Positions 9,705 through 19,679 of a stretch of 64,000 bases of DNA are shown here, in pieces. The notes beneath the pieces were generated by a model that saw nothing but the letters and a program-made list of their open reading frames with translations, was not told the DNA's origin and did not search any database. Positions within the stretch are counted from its first letter, which is position 1; every line of letters starts with the position of its first letter. The translations under genes and the position numbers were made by a program. Source of the DNA: Prochlorococcus marinus str. MIT 1013 (lineage in GTDB: Bacteria; Cyanobacteriota; Cyanobacteriia; PCC-6307; Cyanobiaceae); NCBI RefSeq assembly GCF_027359395.1, contig NZ_CP114778.1, positions 744,001-808,000 of the forward strand, given 5' to 3'.

Positions 9705-10811
9705 TTAAAAAGTATTTAAAGATAAAAACCATTTAGAAACAACTTGATCCCCCCAACAACCTTGAACCCCATGAAATCCATTGTGTCCTCCTTTCTCAGT
9801 AAAAATAAATTGATTAGCTATTTTATTATTAGAAAATTTCATTTTTTCCATTAGTTTTTCAGCAGCTAAAAAAGGTACCCAAGGATCATCTTTAGATTGA
9901 ATAAATAATGTTTTAGGAAGAGATTTTTTATTTTCTATAAGAGAGAAGAAAGGAGATGCTTTTGCATAATAATCTCCAACATCTTTATATCCCCACCTTG
10001 GAGCAGTTATCAAATTATCAAAAGATCTAATATCATTTATTTTTCTTTCTTTATCCTTTCCATTGATTAACAATGCATTCTTTTCACTTTCTTCTATCCC
10101 AAAAGGATCTTCTAAAGTTTGCCTAATTAAACGATTTAACAACCATTTTTGATAAATAAAATTTCTTGGTCTTTCAATAGAAGAGCTACATTCATTCAAA
10201 TCCAAAGGACTACTTATACATACCAATCCATCTAATAAAGACTCATCACAAATGCAAGCATTTAAAAGAATAGTTCCACCCAAAGAGATCCCAGCTCCAA
10301 AGACAGGAATATTTTTTGAAGATTGATAGTCTTCAGTTAATTGATATGAAATCTCTCTGGCACGCCTTAATACAGGAATCAAATCACTATTGCATTCAGC
10401 AGCATAGGTACCATCAACAAAATCCCTACAAGGATCTGAACCTCTCAGATTAAGCTTCAAAACAGCGAAATTTGATTGCACCAAAGCACTCGCCATTCTG
10501 GTCAAACCTCTTCTGCGAGTAGAACCACCAAGACCATGCAGAAGTAGAACTAAACCATGAATGCTCGATACACTTGATGGCTTATCCAAGTAGGCAACTA
10601 AGAAGCCTCCTCCTGTCTTTCTACTTTTAAGAGGTGGGACTTTTATACGAATTTCAGATGAATAGGCATTAGGCAATTCATCTGAGGCAAAAGTATCTCT
10701 TAGTGTCTGAAGGTCAGGACCGATCCATGGGAGACGCTCTTTAAAAGGGCTTATTCCTAAATCTGAAAGTAAATCTTCTTTTTTTAAATTATCCTTTACT
10801 CCCAACTCCAA
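9705..10811 (-). CDS. YheT-family alpha/beta hydrolase
   Basis: A 368-residue alpha/beta hydrolase of the YheT/COG0429 type. The oxyanion region LLLHGLGGSTRRRG, the nucleophile elbow GISLGG, an acidic residue in QSKDDPWVPF and the catalytic His in GGHNGFHG are all seen, so it should be active. The substrate is unknown; the family includes esterases. Its start lies 23 bp inside the 3' end of pntB on the same strand, which points to co-transcription and probably translational coupling with the pnt operon. No link to transhydrogenase function is established. Confidence 0.88.
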   Translation of the reverse strand: MELGVKDNLKKEDLLSDLGISPFKERLPWIGPDLQTLRDTFASDELPNAYSSEIRIKVPPLKSRKTGGGFLVAYLDKPSSVSSIHGLVLLLHGLGGSTRRRGLTRMASALVQSNFAVLKLNLRGSDPCRDFVDGTYAAECNSDLIPVLRRAREISYQLTEDYQSSKNIPVFGAGISLGGTILLNACICDESLLDGLVCISSPLDLNECSSSIERPRNFIYQKWLLNRLIRQTLEDPFGIEESEKNALLINGKDKERKINDIRSFDNLITAPRWGYKDVGDYYAKASPFFSLIENKKSLPKTLFIQSKDDPWVPFLAAEKLMEKMKFSNNKIANQFIFTEKGGHNGFHGVQGCWGDQVVSKWFLSLNTF

Positions 10812-12228
10812 GCTCCTTTAATTCCAATAAAAGATCTCCAAGAACCTTTTTTGCATCACCAAAGACCATAGAGGTATTTTGCAAATCAAAAAGGTCATTT
10901 TTTATTCCTGAATATCCAGCACTCATTCCTCTCTTAACAACAAATACAGTTCTAGCCTCTTGAACATCTAAAACTGGCATTCCATACAAAGGTGAAGTCT
11001 GATCATTCTTGGCCTGAGGGTTAACCACATCATTCGCTCCTAAAACTAATACAACATCCGTCGCGGGAAATTCAGGATTGATAACATCCATTTCTTTTAA
11101 TTGCTCATAAGGAACATCTGCTTCGGCCAACAGAACGTTCATATGACCAGGCATTCTTCCTGCAACAGGATGAATAGCATATGTGACTTCAATGTCGGCG
11201 TTTTCTAAAACTCTGGTGACCTCTCTTAGTGTGTGCTGAGCCTGAGCTACAGCAAGACCATAACCAGGAACAATCACTACTCTCTCAGCCGCCTCAAGAG
11301 TAAGTGCACATTCTTCTGGGCTGCAACTAGTAATATTTGTATATTCTCCCCCTCCACCTCCTGAAGTAACAGAACTAGCTCCAAGTGCACCCCCAAACAA
11401 TACAGAAACTAAAGATCTGTTCATGCCATCGCACATCACTTGAGTAAGAATTAATCCAGCAGCTCCAACCATGGCACCTGCGACAATCAACAGTTGACTA
11501 CCGACAACAAATCCTGCCGCTGCTGCTGCAACTCCTGAGTAGCTATTTAGCAAAGATATAACTACTGGCATATCGGCTCCTCCAATAGGAAGAGTCACTC
11601 CAATACCCAGCAAAGATGAAGCAATTACAATAAGAAAAAGACCATTTTGTCCATCGATTGCAAGATACATTCCACCTATCAAAGCAATAACAGCAAAAAG
11701 AATATTGAAGAAATGCCTAGCTTTGCTTTGGGTCCAAGAAGGTGTAGACACCCAACCTTGAAGCTTGGCCATTGCAACAATTGATCCAGAGAATGTAATG
11801 GCTCCAACAAAGAGTGAAACGACTATTGAGAAATTTCTAATAAGTTCACCGACTACACCATCTGAGCCGTCTGTCGACGGGAACAAAGCCACACCAAGTG
11901 CCACCAATAGCGATGACATCCCTCCACAACCGTTAAACAAAGCTACTATCTCAGGCATCGCAGTCATTGGAACCCTTTTAGCAGTTAAGGCACCTAAAAG
12001 ACCTCCGATTAAAGTTCCACAAATTATCCAAATCCAAGAGTTAATAGAAATGCCTATAGTTCCTTGAGAGTTAAGCAATACTCCAAAAGCAGCCAATATC
12101 ATTGCCATGGCGGCAAGCCTATTCGCCTCTCTTGCTGATCTAACTTTTGAAAGGCCTTTGATACCTAAAGCAAGCAATAAAACTGCCAGCAGATCAATAG
12201 CAAACTTAACGGGAGCAATAAAAGTCAT
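10789..12228 (-). CDS. pntB: NAD(P) transhydrogenase beta subunit
   Basis: This is the membrane and NADP(H)-binding subunit of proton-translocating transhydrogenase, which couples hydride transfer between NADH and NADP+ to the proton gradient. The 479 residues have many N-terminal membrane segments (domain II) and a C-terminal NADP domain with VPGYGLAVAQAQHTLRE, AIHPVAGRMPGHMNVLLAEADV and VLVLGANDVVNP, all typical. It lies 11 bp downstream of pntA-2 in the order pntA-1, pntA-2, pntB, hydrolase. Confidence 0.97.
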   Translation of the reverse strand: MTFIAPVKFAIDLLAVLLLALGIKGLSKVRSAREANRLAAMAMILAAFGVLLNSQGTIGISINSWIWIICGTLIGGLLGALTAKRVPMTAMPEIVALFNGCGGMSSLLVALGVALFPSTDGSDGVVGELIRNFSIVVSLFVGAITFSGSIVAMAKLQGWVSTPSWTQSKARHFFNILFAVIALIGGMYLAIDGQNGLFLIVIASSLLGIGVTLPIGGADMPVVISLLNSYSGVAAAAAGFVVGSQLLIVAGAMVGAAGLILTQVMCDGMNRSLVSVLFGGALGASSVTSGGGGGEYTNITSCSPEECALTLEAAERVVIVPGYGLAVAQAQHTLREVTRVLENADIEVTYAIHPVAGRMPGHMNVLLAEADVPYEQLKEMDVINPEFPATDVVLVLGANDVVNPQAKNDQTSPLYGMPVLDVQEARTVFVVKRGMSAGYSGIKNDLFDLQNTSMVFGDAKKVLGDLLLELKELGVGSKG

Positions 12229-12239
12229 AAGAGATAATC

Positions 12240-12533
12240 CTATTTACGAGTTTTTTTACGACTAAACATTGCAAGCATCCTGTCTGTAACAAGGAAGCCA
12301 CCAATCACATTAAACAAAGCAAATCCAAGAGATATTGATCCAATTATTAGTAAAGGTAAATTGTCTCCGGATTTTATTATTAAAGTTAAAGCTGCAAGCA
12401 TCGTGATGCCTGAAATTGCATTAGCCCCACTCATTAGTGGAGTGTGCAAAGTTGGAGGGACTTTTCCTATTAGCTCTAATCCCAAAAGGCTTCCAAGGAG
12501 AAGCACCCAAAGAGCTTCACTAAAAAAACTCAT
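12240..12533 (-). CDS. pntA2: NAD(P) transhydrogenase alpha subunit, membrane part
   Basis: A 97-residue membrane protein equal to the C-terminal transmembrane piece of PntA in species with a single alpha chain. It has about three hydrophobic helices, and the motif VPPTLHTPLMSGANAISGI is characteristic. Split alpha subunits are normal in cyanobacteria. The start overlaps the end of pntA-1 by 4 bp (ATGA type), implying coupled translation. Confidence 0.96.
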   Translation of the reverse strand: MSFFSEALWVLLLGSLLGLELIGKVPPTLHTPLMSGANAISGITMLAALTLIIKSGDNLPLLIIGSISLGFALFNVIGGFLVTDRMLAMFSRKKTRK

Positions 12534-13675
12534 GACCTAGTTCCTCCATTCTCAATAATCTCTGATTTGAGTATTACTCCATCCTTACTAATCAAAGAAC
12601 CAGCAATAAGCTCATCATCGTTATCAATTAAAAACTTACCCTCTTTAAACATTGGCTGAAGAAGAGACAATAAATTTCTCGAATATAAGGAACTTGCATG
12701 GTTTGGTATTGAGCAAGGGAGATTAGAAGCACCCACAATCTTGACCCCTTTCCTAACAATAGTTTCTCCTGGTATTGAACATGCACAATTGCCACCACTA
12801 AGCACAGCAAGATCAACCACTACAGAACCAGGACGCATATCATCCAACATATTTTCATCAATAAGTTTGGGAGCTTTTTTACCAGGCACCTGAGCAGTAC
12901 AAATTGCCACGTCAGCTTCAGACAATTGAATTGCCAATTCTTTCCTTTGTGCAATCAGAAATTCATCAGAAACTTGTTTTGCATATCCGCCTGACTCTGA
13001 TGGTGTTTCATCAATCTTTGGAAGCTCAATAAATCTTGCTCCTAGTGATTCAACTTGCTCCTTTACTGCCTCTCGAATATCACTCACATAAACCACAGCA
13101 CCTAGTCTTTTTGCAGTTGCAATAGCTTGAAGTCCTGCCACTCCAGCGCCTAAAACAACAACTTTTGAAGGCTGAATAGTACCAGCAGCAGTCATTAACA
13201 TTGGAAAATATCGATCAAGAGCACTAGCAGCTAAAAGTACAGATTTATATCCAGCTATATTTGCTTGAGAAGATAATGCATCTGATGATTGAGCTCTGCT
13301 AATTCTCGGAAGCAACTCCAAAGATATTGCAGAAATTTTTTGGGATTTTAATATTTCGGCTAATTCTTTATTCCCATAAGGATCCAAAAGGCCAACAAGG
13401 AAAGATCCATATTTTAAATGTGACAGGAATTTTTCTTCAGGAGGTTGAACGCAGAGAACAATATCAACTAATTTTTTTACCTCATTATTTTCCTTTTCAA
13501 CCAATTCAGCCCCAGCCTTCACATAATAATTATCTAGAAAGCCAGCAGCCTCTCCTGCACCTTTTTCAAAAAAAACTTTACAGCCCAAATCCAAAAACTT
13601 TTTAACAGTATCTGGAGTCGCTGAAACGCGTGTTTCCCCTAAAGCTGATTCGCAGGGAATTAAGAAACTAACCAA
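12530..13675 (-). CDS. pntA1: NAD(P) transhydrogenase alpha subunit, NAD-binding part
   Basis: The soluble NAD(H)-binding domain I of transhydrogenase, 381 residues, related to alanine dehydrogenase. The N-terminus carries the ETRVSATPDTVKKF signature, and the Rossmann motif GAGVAGLQAIATAKRLGA lies near residue 177. RAQSSDALSSQANIAGYKSV is the RQD-loop region. It is the first gene of a leftward operon and diverges from the gene at 13809, with about 130 bp between them for both promoters. Confidence 0.96.
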   Translation of the reverse strand: MVSFLIPCESALGETRVSATPDTVKKFLDLGCKVFFEKGAGEAAGFLDNYYVKAGAELVEKENNEVKKLVDIVLCVQPPEEKFLSHLKYGSFLVGLLDPYGNKELAEILKSQKISAISLELLPRISRAQSSDALSSQANIAGYKSVLLAASALDRYFPMLMTAAGTIQPSKVVVLGAGVAGLQAIATAKRLGAVVYVSDIREAVKEQVESLGARFIELPKIDETPSESGGYAKQVSDEFLIAQRKELAIQLSEADVAICTAQVPGKKAPKLIDENMLDDMRPGSVVVDLAVLSGGNCACSIPGETIVRKGVKIVGASNLPCSIPNHASSLYSRNLLSLLQPMFKEGKFLIDNDDELIAGSLISKDGVILKSEIIENGGTRS

Positions 13676-13808
13676 AGTAAAAATATTTATCCTCCTTCAG
13701 ATTAGGAGAGGAAAGGTTTGAATACCACCATTTTTAGTTAAGAAAGGTTTTCCTAATAGTTTTCCATGGCTATGAAGGAAATGAGAAAATGTTATCGATC
13801 AAGAAAAA

Positions 13809-14387
13809 ATGAGCCTCACCGCTATCGAATGTCCTGATGGTGTTTGTCATAGCCATCACGGTGGGCATGCTGTTCCAAGAACAGCCATGCAAAAAAATCT
13901 GCAAAGCCATGGAAAAGAATGGTGTGAGCGATTAGCTGAAAGAATTTACGAAATGTCTGTAGACACTTTTTCACAAACAGTGATGCCAAGCCTTCATTCT
14001 TCTGGTTGGCAGAGGAAACATCTCGACTGGGAATTCAAACTGGCAAACAAAGAATCTGAACCAGACGAAGCCTTGGTTGAAGGTATCATCAACGCGACTG
14101 AAAGTTTTTTAAGAAGTAGCGAGGTACATCGACTATTTATTCAAGAACTTGTGCAAGGCACATTTGCCGAGGCTAAAGATGATAAATTACCATCTAAGGC
14201 TGTTAGGAAAGTAATAGAGAATGAAATAATTGTAATGATTGAAGGTAAAAAAGAAGAATTAACTAATAAGATAGCAAAAGCTTTGGAAGAAGAAGCTAAT
14301 GGTGATTTTGAATTAGCTAAAGATGCTGCGATTGAGGGTATTAATGATGTTGAAAAACTATTAATAAATCATACAGAAGCAGTTTAA
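13809..14387 (+). CDS. Conserved picocyanobacterial protein, function unknown
   Basis: A 192-residue soluble protein that I recognise only as the kind conserved among marine picocyanobacteria. It starts with a Cys/His-rich stretch (ECPDGVCHSHHGGHAVP, about 7-23) that could bind a metal. The remainder is predicted helical and strongly acidic, ending in a Glu/Ala-rich helix. No enzyme motif is visible. It stands alone, divergent from pntA1. The metal-binding idea rests only on the residues seen. Confidence 0.8.
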   Translation: MSLTAIECPDGVCHSHHGGHAVPRTAMQKNLQSHGKEWCERLAERIYEMSVDTFSQTVMPSLHSSGWQRKHLDWEFKLANKESEPDEALVEGIINATESFLRSSEVHRLFIQELVQGTFAEAKDDKLPSKAVRKVIENEIIVMIEGKKEELTNKIAKALEEEANGDFELAKDAAIEGINDVEKLLINHTEAV

Positions 14388-14594
14388 CTTGTTAGCAAAT
14401 AAATATCTAAAGAATCGCATTAATTAGCTATCAATATTGCCTCTGCCATAAAAGAACACTTATAAATCCAAATATTAAGGAAATCTTAAATCTTAAGTGA
14501 TAATTTCGTTTTCCAGACAAAACGCAAATTTGTACCAAAAAACACAAGTTAATCTACCAATGGCATGTCATGGTGTGGTCGTTGGGGATTAATT

Positions 14595-14825
14595 ATGAAT
14601 GCTTCTTTCAACAAGAGAATAAGTATAGCAAGCTGTTGGGCAGCAAGCAGAATAGCTTTACTTGATAGCGTGGAAAGATATGAAGATAGTTACGCTATCA
14701 ACCAGGAATTCTGTGAATGGATTACATGTGTCAATACTTACCCTGAGGGAGTAAAAGCCTCAACCCTACAAGTTCCTAATTTTCAAAAAGAAAATTTTGA
14801 CGCTGATGAACTTTTAGAGCTTTGA
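14595..14825 (+). CDS. Small protein of the EWI-motif family
   Basis: A 76-residue acidic protein of unknown function. I prefer the ATG at 14595, which gives an N-terminus MNASFNKRIS, over an in-frame ATG 30 bp upstream. The stretch NQEFCEWITCVN matches QEYREWINCIS in the gene at 41275 and QEFKEWIINS in the gene at 44605. All three have about 35 helical residues before the motif and a variable tail. They look like paralogues of a small soluble family. Confidence 0.65.
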   Translation: MNASFNKRISIASCWAASRIALLDSVERYEDSYAINQEFCEWITCVNTYPEGVKASTLQVPNFQKENFDADELLEL

Positions 14826-14927
14826 TTTTCATTAAATTTGAGATTTAAAAATAATCCTTTCTATGCTTTAGATACACTTTCAAGATTTTTTCTTATATCG
14901 TGTAAGTCAGTTTGATATTGGTATGGC

Positions 14928-16304
14928 ATGCCAGCCGAGAAAAAAAAATTAAAAACTGAGAATTTAGTAATTGTAGGCTCAGGACCCGCTGGATATACCG
15001 CTGCTATATATGCGGCAAGAGCAAATCTTCAGCCATTGCTTATTACTGGTTTTGAAAAAGGTGGAATCCCTGGTGGTCAATTAATGACGACAACATTTGT
15101 AGAGAATTTCCCAGGTTTTCCTAATGGAGTTCAAGGACCAGAATTGATGGATTTAATCAAAGCTCAAGCTGTTAGATGGGGGACAAAATTAATTGAAGAA
15201 GATGCCATATCAATTGATCTAAGCAAAAGACCCTTTTCTATTGTTACTTCAACTCAAAATATTAAATCAAACTCGTTAATAATCTCCACTGGAGCAAGCG
15301 CCAATCGTCTAGGTCTAAAAAACGAGAATTCGTTCTGGAGCAAAGGTATTAGTGCCTGTGCAATTTGCGATGGGGCAACTCCTCAATTTAGAAACGAAGA
15401 ATTAGCAGTAGTGGGAGGAGGAGACTCAGCCTGTGAAGAAGCTGAATATCTAACTAAATACGGTAGCCATGTACATTTACTAGTCAGATCAAAAAAGTTA
15501 AGGGCTTCTGCTGCAATGGCCGATAGAGTAAAAGCCAATTCCAACATTTCTATTCATTGGGAGACTGAGCTTTTAGATGTTTTAGGTAATGAATGGTTGG
15601 AGAAATTAAAAGTTAAAAGAAGAAATACTAACCAGGAAGATGAAATTTCAGCTAAGGGGCTTTTTTACGCAATTGGTCATACTCCTAATACGTCTTTATT
15701 CACTAATCAGTTAAATACAGACTCAAAAGGTTACTTACTAACAGAACCTGGAAGACCAGAAACTTCGCTAGAAGGTGTTTACGCAGCTGGAGATGTTGCC
15801 GATTCGGAATGGCGTCAAGGCATCACAGCTGCAGGCAGTGGTTGCAAAGCAGCTCTAGCCGCTGAAAGATGGCTAACAAAAAATAACCTAGCAACTCTTA
15901 TCAAACGAGATGAATTAGAGCCATCAAAGGCTGAGACGACAAAAACTTTAGAAGTAAGTAACGAGGAAAATTTTGATCCCGAGAAAACTTGGCAAAGAGG
16001 AAGTTATGCACTGAGAAAGTTGTACCATGAGACCAAAAAACCTCTTTTTGTAATATATACATCTAGTAGTTGTGGGCCTTGCCACATACTCAAGCCACAA
16101 CTTCACAGAGTTCTTAACGAATCAAATGGAAAAGCAATAGGTGTTGAGATTGACATTGAAAAAGATCAAGATATTGCTAAACAAGCAAAAGTTAGCGGAA
16201 CTCCAACAGTACATCTTTTCAAAAATAAGGAATTAAAAAAACAATGGAAAGGTGTCAAAGCAAGAAGTGAATATAAATCCGCGTTAGATGAACTAGTGAA
16301 TTAG
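14928..16304 (+). CDS. trxB: NADPH thioredoxin reductase-thioredoxin fusion (NTRC)
   Basis: A 458-residue NTRC. The N-terminal reductase (about 1-315) has the FAD motif [16 protein letters not shown], the redox pair CAIC at Cys144/Cys147, the NADPH motif [13 protein letters not shown] and the second FAD motif [10 protein letters not shown]. After a linker, the C-terminal thioredoxin domain (about 355-458) has CGPC at 382-385 and the cis-Pro segment SGTPTVHLF. In plants and cyanobacteria this fusion reduces 2-Cys peroxiredoxins and helps regulate chlorophyll synthesis. It is convergent with infA, with 4 bp between stops. Confidence 0.95.
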   Translation: MPAEKKKLKTENLVIVGSGPAGYTAAIYAARANLQPLLITGFEKGGIPGGQLMTTTFVENFPGFPNGVQGPELMDLIKAQAVRWGTKLIEEDAISIDLSKRPFSIVTSTQNIKSNSLIISTGASANRLGLKNENSFWSKGISACAICDGATPQFRNEELAVVGGGDSACEEAEYLTKYGSHVHLLVRSKKLRASAAMADRVKANSNISIHWETELLDVLGNEWLEKLKVKRRNTNQEDEISAKGLFYAIGHTPNTSLFTNQLNTDSKGYLLTEPGRPETSLEGVYAAGDVADSEWRQGITAAGSGCKAALAAERWLTKNNLATLIKRDELEPSKAETTKTLEVSNEENFDPEKTWQRGSYALRKLYHETKKPLFVIYTSSSCGPCHILKPQLHRVLNESNGKAIGVEIDIEKDQDIAKQAKVSGTPTVHLFKNKELKKQWKGVKARSEYKSALDELVN

Positions 16305-16308
16305 CTAA

Positions 16309-16578
16309 TTATCTTTTCCTTGGCCCTCCTGGTCTATTACCGCCTTGCCTTCCACCTCCAGGACCTACATTTCTTTCTCTATAGGTAATACGACCTCTTG
16401 TTAAATCATAGGGACTTATTTCAACAAGAACTTTATCTCCTGCGAGCAATTTTATTCTAAATTTTGTCAACTTACCTGCTGCCCTACACAAGCATTGATG
16501 TCCAGCGGGCTGTTCAAGAGTTACAAGATAGAATCCATTTCCTTGCTCTTTTTCAATCACGCCGGATGTTTCAATCAT
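16309..16578 (-). CDS. infA: Translation initiation factor IF-1-like S1-fold protein
   Basis: An 89-residue OB/S1-fold protein. The core LLAGDKVLVEISPYDLTRGRI is the IF-1 signature, so it is called IF-1. It differs from standard IF-1 in the middle (GHQCLCRAAGKL in place of the usual HVVTAHISGKM type) and has a Gly/Arg/Pro-rich tail of about 20 residues. Such genomes normally carry a canonical infA in the ribosomal protein cluster, which would make this a second, divergent copy; that cluster is outside the window, so this is inference. Confidence 0.85.
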   Translation of the reverse strand: MIETSGVIEKEQGNGFYLVTLEQPAGHQCLCRAAGKLTKFRIKLLAGDKVLVEISPYDLTRGRITYRERNVGPGGGRQGGNRPGGPRKR

Positions 16579-16654
16579 GTGTTTTTTTTTGCATCACTAA
16601 TTAACTAAAATGATTGTATTCTAAAAAGTCTTTAATTAACCAATAAATGTATAT

Positions 16655-16870
16655 TTAACTAAAAATGTCTTGCAACTCTCGAGCAGTTTGAAATTGTCCA
16701 TAATAATAATTCGCGGAAGCTCTTAAACTGGCGTCAGACAAACCATCAAAAGCTTCAAATCCAATACTTTTCCATAACTCATTACCACATAACTTATCTA
16801 GTTCTGAAGAAGCTTCTTTAGATAGATTTTCGAGTCTTCTATTAAGGTTCTTGATTTGACTAATTGACAT
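16655..16870 (-). CDS. Small conserved protein, function unknown
   Basis: A 71-residue soluble protein with a predicted N-terminal coiled helix (SISQIKNLNRRLENLSKEASSE written in part) and a Tyr-rich segment ANYYYGQFQTARELQ near the C-terminus. No family is recognised beyond likely conservation in picocyanobacteria. It lies between infA and ycf39 on the same strand, but gaps of 50 to 75 bp make an operon uncertain. Confidence 0.7.
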   Translation of the reverse strand: MSISQIKNLNRRLENLSKEASSELDKLCGNELWKSIGFEAFDGLSDASLRASANYYYGQFQTARELQDIFS

Positions 16871-16922
16871 CAGAAGAGAGATTTTCCTTAATAGTACATA
16901 TTAACTATATTTTTGCAATAGG

Positions 16923-17885
16923 TCATATTGGGAATTTCTTTTTTTCTTCAATATCAAGATCAACTCCAATATCTTTAAGCCTTTTCAATATGACTCCGTA
17001 ATATTCTTTTATATACCCCTCCATTGTTGTTGAATCGACTTGATTCAAGCCAAAAGCATCATAAGTATCATCCATGGGTGCATCCAATTTGCCTCCACTA
17101 CCGCTCAATTCAGAGAAAGAAAGCCTTTCGGCGACATTTAAGGTTGGTTCAAAAAACGATACAACTGATTGAGCAACGGAAATTATTGTTGGAGAAACTT
17201 TTAGTACTCTTGCTCTTTTTTCACTGAACTTTTCACATAGATCTACTAATTCTTTAGCGCTCCAAGCTTTAGGGCCAACGATAGGGAATCTTCTTTTTAT
17301 GGTTTGGGGCCTATCTAAAGCTGCAACAGCAAATCGAGCTATGTCCTGCGTATTCATGTAAGCAATATCAGTGGGATTTCCACTTATCCAAACTGGCTCA
17401 TTATTTAAAATAGGAATAGCAAATTGACCTATTACCCCTTGCATGAAAGCAACACCTTGCAAGATGGTGTAGTCCAAAGCTGAACTTACCAATAATTCTT
17501 CAGTACAGTATTTAATGTCCATTAATGGGATCTTTCTATAATTTTCTGCACCTAACAAAGATAGAAATACAACTCTTTTCACATTTTTTTCTTCGCAAGC
17601 ATTATATAAATTTAATTTTCCATCCCAATCTATTTCATAAACGCTGCGAGGATCATCTGGTCTGCTAGTAGCTGCATCAATAACGGCATCAACCCCATCA
17701 AGAGCGTACTCAATATCTTTTTTGTTTATTAAGTTGCCACGAGTTAATTCACAACCCCACTCTTGAAGAAATGAAGCAGATTTTGGTTTTCTAACCATAC
17801 AGCGCACTTTATGCCCTGCATCTATGGCATTTTTGGCTATTTGGCGACCAAGAGTTCCTGTGCCACCAATCACCAGAACTTGCAT
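16923..17885 (-). CDS. ycf39: Ycf39/HCF244-like NmrA-family protein
   Basis: An atypical short-chain dehydrogenase of the NmrA/Ycf39 group, 320 residues. The Rossmann motif VLVIGGTGTLGRQIA starts at residue 3, followed by VRCMVRKPKSASFL and GVDAVIDAATSRPDDPRS. In Synechocystis and plants, Ycf39/HCF244 acts early in photosystem II assembly, with D1 synthesis and pigment delivery. I use the inner ATG at 17885; another in-frame ATG at 17897 adds four residues. petM lies just upstream on the same strand, 55 bp away. Confidence 0.9.
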   Translation of the reverse strand: MQVLVIGGTGTLGRQIAKNAIDAGHKVRCMVRKPKSASFLQEWGCELTRGNLINKKDIEYALDGVDAVIDAATSRPDDPRSVYEIDWDGKLNLYNACEEKNVKRVVFLSLLGAENYRKIPLMDIKYCTEELLVSSALDYTILQGVAFMQGVIGQFAIPILNNEPVWISGNPTDIAYMNTQDIARFAVAALDRPQTIKRRFPIVGPKAWSAKELVDLCEKFSEKRARVLKVSPTIISVAQSVVSFFEPTLNVAERLSFSELSGSGGKLDAPMDDTYDAFGLNQVDSTTMEGYIKEYYGVILKRLKDIGVDLDIEEKKKFPI

Positions 17886-17940
17886 AGTTGAATTCATTAC
17901 AAGATTGGAGCTTAAATGGGCAAACTATGGATTGTGGAAA

Positions 17941-18039
17941 TTAATCACCTTGAAGTTTCAAAAGAAGTACTCCTCCTAAAAGCCCAACGGGAATTAAAAC
18001 CCAAAAGACTGCAGCGATTCCAAAAATTTCTGATGCCAT
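17941..18039 (-). CDS. petM: Cytochrome b6f complex subunit VII
   Basis: A 32-residue single-span membrane peptide read directly from the minus strand: it starts [19 protein letters not shown] and ends KLQGD. This is the PetM signature, a small peripheral helix of the thylakoid cytochrome b6f complex. It is complete from ATG to TAA and its length is normal. Its neighbour downstream on the same strand is ycf39, which suits a photosynthesis context. Confidence 0.95.
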   Translation of the reverse strand: MASEIFGIAAVFWVLIPVGLLGGVLLLKLQGD

Positions 18040-18182
18040 TCAGATAATTTAACTCATTTACTATTAAAACCTAAAGCCCTTACATTCAGATAACAATCCA
18101 AAGGCATCCACAAGTTTTTAAAATAAACTTAAACTGGAATGAAAAATAATAAAACTCAAAGTTAACGTGAGTTTCGAACTAA

Positions 18183-19154
18183 ATGCAGTCAAATATTTTT
18201 AATAAAGACCCTTTCATTGGATCCCCTGACTGGGGTGAATCTAAATATTGGAGCTACAAAGATCTTAGGGTTCACTTCAGAGTGACTGGAAATGAATCTA
18301 ATCCTCCCATTGTTCTAATTCATGGTTTTGGAGCGAGCAGTGATCACTGGAGGAATAATGCAGAAGTATTTGCTTCAGAAGGTTTTAGGGTCTTCGGAAT
18401 AGATTTAATAGGTTTTGGAAAATCGGAGCAAAATCTTCAAGGAAAAATAGAGTATTTAGAAAATCAATTTTGGGCAAATCAATTAGCTTCTTTTCTTGAT
18501 GAAATTGTAGATATAAAAAAAAACGGTAAGGTTATATTAATTGGAAACTCCCTGGGAGCTTTAACAGCAATCACAACCCTCTCTGAGAGACCTGAGTTAA
18601 TAAAAACAATAATTGCAGCGCCTATACCAGAGCCAGTTTTTCTTAATCCAATTAAATTTTCTTTTCCAAGTTGGCTAATAAAAGTTAAAACTTTTTTGAT
18701 AAAAATTGTTTTTCATTTTTTTCCACTTAACACCTTAATAAATTTAATATCAAGAACAAAATTAATTACTTTTGCTCTTCAAAGCGCTTATTTTCGTTCA
18801 ATTTCAAATGACACTCCATTAAAAAGGATAGTTACAGTCCCTGCGAGGAGAATCAATGCCTCCAAAGCTCTTAGAGCTATGTGCATTGGAATGAGCAATC
18901 GACCCAATTCTGCAAAAGGTCCATCTATCATTGAAAAGATTAAAAACCTTCCAAATCGACCACCAATTTTATTGATTTGGGGCAAACAGGATAAATTGAT
19001 ACCAATATTTTTAGCAAAAAAACTAATAAAGCTCCATCCTTGGCTTAAATTATATGTAATTAATGAAGCAGGGCATTGCCTCCACGATGAATTACCTCAA
19101 CATTTCAATCAAATTGTTCTGAAATGGCTGAAGAACTTAAAAACTTCTAAGTAA
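18183..19154 (+). CDS. Alpha/beta hydrolase
   Basis: A 323-residue alpha/beta-hydrolase fold protein. It shows the [10 protein letters not shown] oxyanion loop, the nucleophile elbow GNSLGA, an Asp in WGKQDKLIP and the catalytic His in [12 protein letters not shown]. The lid region (about 150-210) is hydrophobic and basic, suggesting a lipid-like substrate. Related cyanobacterial and plastid enzymes include chlorophyll dephytylases and pheophytinases, but nothing here fixes the substrate. It is followed by ilvH after 5 bp, so the two are probably co-transcribed. Confidence 0.88.
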   Translation: MQSNIFNKDPFIGSPDWGESKYWSYKDLRVHFRVTGNESNPPIVLIHGFGASSDHWRNNAEVFASEGFRVFGIDLIGFGKSEQNLQGKIEYLENQFWANQLASFLDEIVDIKKNGKVILIGNSLGALTAITTLSERPELIKTIIAAPIPEPVFLNPIKFSFPSWLIKVKTFLIKIVFHFFPLNTLINLISRTKLITFALQSAYFRSISNDTPLKRIVTVPARRINASKALRAMCIGMSNRPNSAKGPSIIEKIKNLPNRPPILLIWGKQDKLIPIFLAKKLIKLHPWLKLYVINEAGHCLHDELPQHFNQIVLKWLKNLKTSK

Positions 19155-19159
19155 AAAAT

Positions 19160-19669
19160 ATGAAGCACACACTTTCAGTTTTAGTTGAAGATGAATCTGG
19201 AGCATTAAGCAGGATTGCAGGCCTTTTTGCACGAAGAGGATTTAATATTGATAGCTTGGCTGTTGGACCTGCAGAAGCAAAAGGAATATCTAGATTAACA
19301 ATGGTCGTGCAAGGGGACGAATCAACGCTTCAACAAATGACTAAACAACTCAATAAATTAATAAATGTTTTAGAAGTTCTAGATTTAACCACTTTACCAG
19401 CTGTAGAAAGAGAGTTAATGCTCTTGAAGGTCTCTGCATCATCAGAGAACAGAGGGAAAATCTTAGATCTTGTTCAAGTTTTTAGAGCAAAAGTTGTAGA
19501 TGTTTCTGATAATGCTTTGACACTTGAAGTTGTGGGAGATCCAGGCAAACTTGTTGCTCTAGAAAACTTATTGAAACCTTATGGGATTTTAGAAATAGCC
19601 AGGACGGGAAAAGTTGCTCTTAAAAGGGCCTCAGGGGTCAATACAGAAATGTTAAAAGCTAAAAAATAA
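19160..19669 (+). CDS. ilvH: Acetolactate synthase small subunit
   Basis: The regulatory subunit of acetohydroxyacid synthase, which catalyses the first common step of valine, leucine and isoleucine synthesis and confers valine feedback. Its 169 residues are normal. The N-terminal ACT domain reads [23 protein letters not shown] with [13 protein letters not shown], and a second ACT-like half follows from about residue 80. The catalytic subunit gene ilvB is not in this window. Confidence 0.97.
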   Translation: MKHTLSVLVEDESGALSRIAGLFARRGFNIDSLAVGPAEAKGISRLTMVVQGDESTLQQMTKQLNKLINVLEVLDLTTLPAVERELMLLKVSASSENRGKILDLVQVFRAKVVDVSDNALTLEVVGDPGKLVALENLLKPYGILEIARTGKVALKRASGVNTEMLKAKK

Positions 19670-19679
19670 TATTTTCCAA

